From assembly GCA_003564775.1 (NCBI GenBank), contig PXEI01000175.1, positions 1 through 16,925 of the forward strand: a DNA stretch of 16,925 bases. The letters run 5' to 3'. This document shows, piece by piece, positions 14,244 to 16,925 of the stretch. The DNA is from Spirochaetaceae bacterium (GTDB lineage: Bacteria > Spirochaetota > Spirochaetia > DSM-27196 > SLAA01). The position numbers and the translations under genes were made by a program. The notes beneath the pieces are model-generated. The model made no database searches, was not told where the DNA came from, and saw nothing but the letters and a program-made list of their open reading frames with translations. The stretch's first letter is position 1. Every line of letters begins with the position of its first letter.

Positions 14244-15530
14244 TCAGGTTCGGTAGTCAGCGTTGATCCGTACGTACTCGTCCGACAGATCGGAGCCGTA
14301 TACCGTTGTTGTGGCGGAGCGCAGTCCAAGATCTATGGCAATCTCCACGCACATCTCGTGCGGTGGATACTCCAACCCGGTCGAGTGACGCAGTTCGGCG
14401 TTCTTGAGATAATGCGAAAGCCTCAACTCTTTAGCCTTGTCCAGGTGGAAGCTCCCGTCCGAAAACACCGACTCTTCACCTATGGACAGTCGCACATTGT
14501 GCGAGTCTATCGCAATATCGTGATTTCCGCAGTAGTCACCAACTGCAGCAATAATTCGCCCGACGTTTGGGTCGTTTCCGTACAAAGCGGTCTTCACCAA
14601 AGGTGAGTTGACAACCGCCTTCCCAACCGCAGCGGCCTGTTGTTCCGACTCAGCTCCCGAAACAGTAACACGCAGCACATGACGCGTTCCTTCGCCGTTT
14701 CTCACTACATCCTCGGCCAGTTGGCGACAGATCAGCCTCAGAGCCTCACCGAACTCGTCAGTATCCGGTTTCTCACGGCGCCCGCTTGCGAGCGCTACCA
14801 CCATGTCGCTGGTGCTCTGGTCGCCGTCCACCGAGATGCGGTTAAAGCCAGCCTCAACGGCCGTCGCAAGCTCCTCTCTGAGCACCTCCCGGGGAATATC
14901 CAGGTCGGTGAGGATAAAGGACAGCATCGTTGCCATGTTCGGTTCAATCATGCCTGCGCCCTTGGCAATGCCGACAATACTGCCACCCCCGGCAAGGTCT
15001 GCTCTTCGGAGTTTCGGGAAGGCGTCAGTGGTCATAATTGCCTCGGCAACCGCGAGCAACGAGTCGTGTCCCAGTCGCGCCACGAGTTCCGGTACGGCGG
15101 CCTTCATTGGCTCAAGCGGCAAGCGCCAACCAATTATCCCGGTAGAGGAAGAGAGTAGCACCGCGGGGTCTATCCCCAACTGCCCGCCAAGGCAGGCCAG
15201 AAGCTCACCGGCATCCTCCACCCCTGTCTCGGTGCAGACATTTGCCACCCGATTATTGACAAGAATTCCTTGCAAACTCTCAGCGCCGAGTACTGCCCGA
15301 GCACGCATGATTGGAGCTCCTGGCATTCGGTTTTTTGTCAGTGAAAGCCCAAAACTGCTACAGGGCTCGTCGGCAAGAATGAGACTCAGGTTCATGTTGA
15401 ACGGATCGGTACTCGGACGTTCCTCAGGCACAAACTGGAGACTGGAGACGGCTATCCGAAAACCGTCTGGAAGTCTACCGCACTCACGAAGCGTCTGTCG
15501 ATGCTGCTGCCGACTGCTGTACTCCTGCAT
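14244..15530 (-). CDS. argJ: Bifunctional ornithine acetyltransferase / N-acetylglutamate synthase ArgJ
   Basis: 428 aa. ArgJ moves acetyl groups from N-acetylornithine to glutamate in the cyclic arginine pathway and self-cleaves before a catalytic Thr. That site is intact: KGAGMIEPNMATML, cleavage between A200 and T201, giving about 200- and 228-residue chains. The C-terminus reads YVRINADYRT, as in the family. The segment equivalent to NSGNANACTG reads NNRVANVCTETG, so the oxyanion-hole Thr-Gly pair has become Thr-Glu. The first about 18 residues are extra. ATG 15530 (or 15536) is the only start before the conserved LPDGF; it overlaps the upstream gene by about 50 bases. No other arg gene is in view. 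Whether it also makes N-acetylglutamate from acetyl-CoA cannot be told. Confidence 0.93.
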   Translation of the reverse strand: MQEYSSRQQHRQTLRECGRLPDGFRIAVSSLQFVPEERPSTDPFNMNLSLILADEPCSSFGLSLTKNRMPGAPIMRARAVLGAESLQGILVNNRVANVCTETGVEDAGELLACLGGQLGIDPAVLLSSSTGIIGWRLPLEPMKAAVPELVARLGHDSLLAVAEAIMTTDAFPKLRRADLAGGGSIVGIAKGAGMIEPNMATMLSFILTDLDIPREVLREELATAVEAGFNRISVDGDQSTSDMVVALASGRREKPDTDEFGEALRLICRQLAEDVVRNGEGTRHVLRVTVSGAESEQQAAAVGKAVVNSPLVKTALYGNDPNVGRIIAAVGDYCGNHDIAIDSHNVRLSIGEESVFSDGSFHLDKAKELRLSHYLKNAELRHSTGLEYPPHEMCVEIAIDLGLRSATTTVYGSDLSDEYVRINADYRT

Positions 15531-16925
15531 CCTCATACTTATAGTACGCAGGCCGGAGGCTTGACAAGCGTAAGGACGCACGCACCCCAAGCACGCGGTT
15601 GAGACGCTCCATGAGGCTCAGATACCGGCGCGCGGGCGGTGCCAGAAGAAGCAGTTGCTCACGGCCGACACTCAGTTCATGGGCTGACTCAGACGAAGTT
15701 TCAAAGGAGATCCGGTCCAGCTCAGCCGGATCGGCATCGAACTCTTCTACCAGAACCTCGCGAGCCTCGGTAGTGAGGGGAAGGTGGTGATACACCATTA
15801 AATAGCGGGCAATCCGGTGTATCGCTTCACGTCCGGGAGGCGCAAGCTCTCGTACCAACGACATAGCCCAGCCGATACGGTACGAGCGAGTGAGACCGCT
15901 TTCAATTGCACCGAGCGCTGCCGCATTCGTGCTCTCAATAGCAAACTGCACCGCCGTCCTGCTTACGTGGAGCTTTTTGTCCAGGGCCAAGGCAGCCTCA
16001 ACCGCAAGTTGCTTTGTGAGTGCATGCTGCGCCTCACGCCGTCGCTCCTCGTCAGCAATGCGCTCGGCAGCCGACATCGACCTGTTCCAGCGCCGAAAAA
16101 CCGGCGATAGGTCACGAGCAACACTTTGTCGTTCACGAACATCAAGCGCAATCGTACGCCCAATAATCCGGATCCCGTCGCCCTTGTCTGTCGAGCCCAG
16201 CAGGCGCAGGGCAAACTCCTTACCATGACGTCGACGTGTGTTAGAGTATTTTTTTTCGGCGGCGAACAAGGCGGTGTAGGCTCGATCTACTTGATGATTT
16301 GCTTCATAGAGTGAGCGATACAACTGCATTGCTTGGCGGAAATGCCTGAGTTCCTGGGCTAGCTGCTCACGAAGCTGTTCTCGCGCTTTGGGACTCGTGT
16401 CCTTGCGGTGCAGAAGTTCGCTGCGCCTCAGCATGTCTTCATACAAGGTTTCAATGGCGCTTACAATATTGGCACTCATTTCCTGTACCGACTGGAGCAC
16501 CGGAATTGCGGCCGCAACACGGTGTATTTCTTCAGACTCGTTCAGGAGTTCTACCAGCATGCGTAAACGGCTGTTCCTGACAAACACAGCGCCGCGATAT
16601 TCGCGTCGCGCCTTGTCAAGGTTGAGTGAGCTGTCACGGAAAATTTGCCCGCCGCTGTAGTGCGGACTGTAATAAGGAAGCTCTCTGCCAGCAAGCAACT
16701 CAAAGAGCAGAACCATGATCTCGTCAACGTCGCTCAGGCCAAGGAACGTAAAGTTGTCGTTCTCTCCCGCACTGAGGATCCGTTCAAGAAAACCCTCGGT
16801 GCGCATGCGGCCTTCGGCCTTGTTGGTGACACGCCCATGAAAACGGTCGTGAAGCAGGTCGGCAAGCGCCGGGGCACGCTTTTTCAGATTTTCCAGAGCA
16901 AGCTCCAGCTCCGGCAACACCTCCA
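15484..16925 (-). CDS. Unrecognised helical protein (5' end probably off window)
   Basis: At least 478 residues, counting from GTG 16920. The frame is still open to the right edge and no ribosome site with proper spacing precedes GTG 16920 or TTG 16917, so the true start may lie outside. No signal peptide or membrane helix is seen; it looks soluble and almost all-helical. A charged coiled-coil-like stretch spans about 145-235 (Glu/Arg/Gln-rich), and a second helical block covers about 280-400. An aromatic patch (RELPYYSPHYSGG) lies near 79-91 and a Ser/Ala/Gln-rich tail ends the protein. I do not recognise the family. Its stop lies inside argJ (47-base overlap), so it is co-transcribed with argJ and probably the moxR-bat genes. 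Confidence 0.8.
   Translation of the reverse strand, partial: EVLPELELALENLKKRAPALADLLHDRFHGRVTNKAEGRMRTEGFLERILSAGENDNFTFLGLSDVDEIMVLLFELLAGRELPYYSPHYSGGQIFRDSSLNLDKARREYRGAVFVRNSRLRMLVELLNESEEIHRVAAAIPVLQSVQEMSANIVSAIETLYEDMLRRSELLHRKDTSPKAREQLREQLAQELRHFRQAMQLYRSLYEANHQVDRAYTALFAAEKKYSNTRRRHGKEFALRLLGSTDKGDGIRIIGRTIALDVRERQSVARDLSPVFRRWNRSMSAAERIADEERRREAQHALTKQLAVEAALALDKKLHVSRTAVQFAIESTNAAALGAIESGLTRSYRIGWAMSLVRELAPPGREAIHRIARYLMVYHHLPLTTEAREVLVEEFDADPAELDRISFETSSESAHELSVGREQLLLLAPPARRYLSLMERLNRVLGVRASLRLSSLRPAYYKYEDAGVQQSAAASTDAS

Noticed and set aside
14803..15564. 253-residue plus-strand open frame opposite argJ
   Set aside because: It mirrors the well-recognised argJ frame, has Ser/Arg/Pro-rich composition typical of a shadow frame and no recognisable motif or ribosome site.
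1181..16256. Runs of 7-8 identical bases inside genes (1181-1188, 4423-4429, 7155-7162, 10198-10204, 16249-16256) as phase-variation tracts
   Set aside because: Each lies in an intact frame encoding ordinary Lys or Phe codons and none is near a start or promoter. Only the 12312-12318 run sits at a meaningful site.
1..16925. Mobile element, CRISPR, tRNA or prophage content
   Set aside because: No direct-repeat array, transposase, integrase, tRNA-like cloverleaf or attachment site was seen, and the genes are continuous and functionally coherent.

Overview
This 16.9 kb window is a dense, intact stretch of bacterial chromosome, GC-rich by eye (mid-50s percent). It has no rRNA, tRNA, CRISPR array, insertion sequence or prophage signal, and no gene-free stretch longer than about 120 bases. 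Two exported lipoproteins and several signal peptides suggest a diderm. The compact moxR-bat cluster carrying a BatD-TPR-SH3 fusion, the osmoprotectant transporter and a stand-alone Smr protein next to infA suggest a free-living, perhaps halophilic or alkaliphilic, Spirochaeta-like organism. That placement is inference only.

Layout from left to right. (1) Positions 1-3902, minus strand: an osmoprotectant (glycine-betaine-type) ABC transporter in the order binding lipoprotein, long permease, ATPase with CBS tail, second permease. This matches the E. coli osmF(yehZ)-yehY-yehX-yehW order, and the last permease runs off the left edge. A good sigma70-type promoter and a cluster of inverted repeats lie just upstream (3929-4030). 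(2) 4023-5024, minus: an aldo/keto reductase. (3) 5116-6379, plus: the only rightward module, a DUF368 membrane protein (undecaprenyl-phosphate translocase family) followed by infA. Each has its own TTGAC-type promoter. (4) 6380-16925, minus: one long, tightly overlapping operon. In transcription order it holds an unrecognised helical protein (cut by the right edge), argJ, a MoxR AAA+ ATPase, a DUF58 protein, a DUF4381/BatI-like membrane protein, two von Willebrand A membrane proteins (BatA, BatB), a TPR lipoprotein (BatC-like), a 683-residue BatD-TPR-SH3 fusion, and an Smr-domain protein whose stop codon abuts the infA stop codon.

How the genes work together. The MoxR/DUF58/DUF4381/VWA/BatD set is a known but poorly understood envelope-stress or chaperone-like system. 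Topology read from the sequences puts the AAA+ ATPase and DUF58 in the cytoplasm, DUF4381 across the membrane, and the two VWA domains, the BatD Ig-like domains, the TPRs and the SH3 domain all in the periplasm. The most unusual points are the three-part BatD fusion, an A7 slippery tract exactly at the DUF58/DUF4381 stop-start junction, a BatA with a non-standard MIDAS motif, an ArgJ lacking the usual oxyanion-hole Thr-Gly pair, and the unidentified helical protein leading the operon. Many starts are GTG or TTG, chosen here from Shine-Dalgarno spacing.
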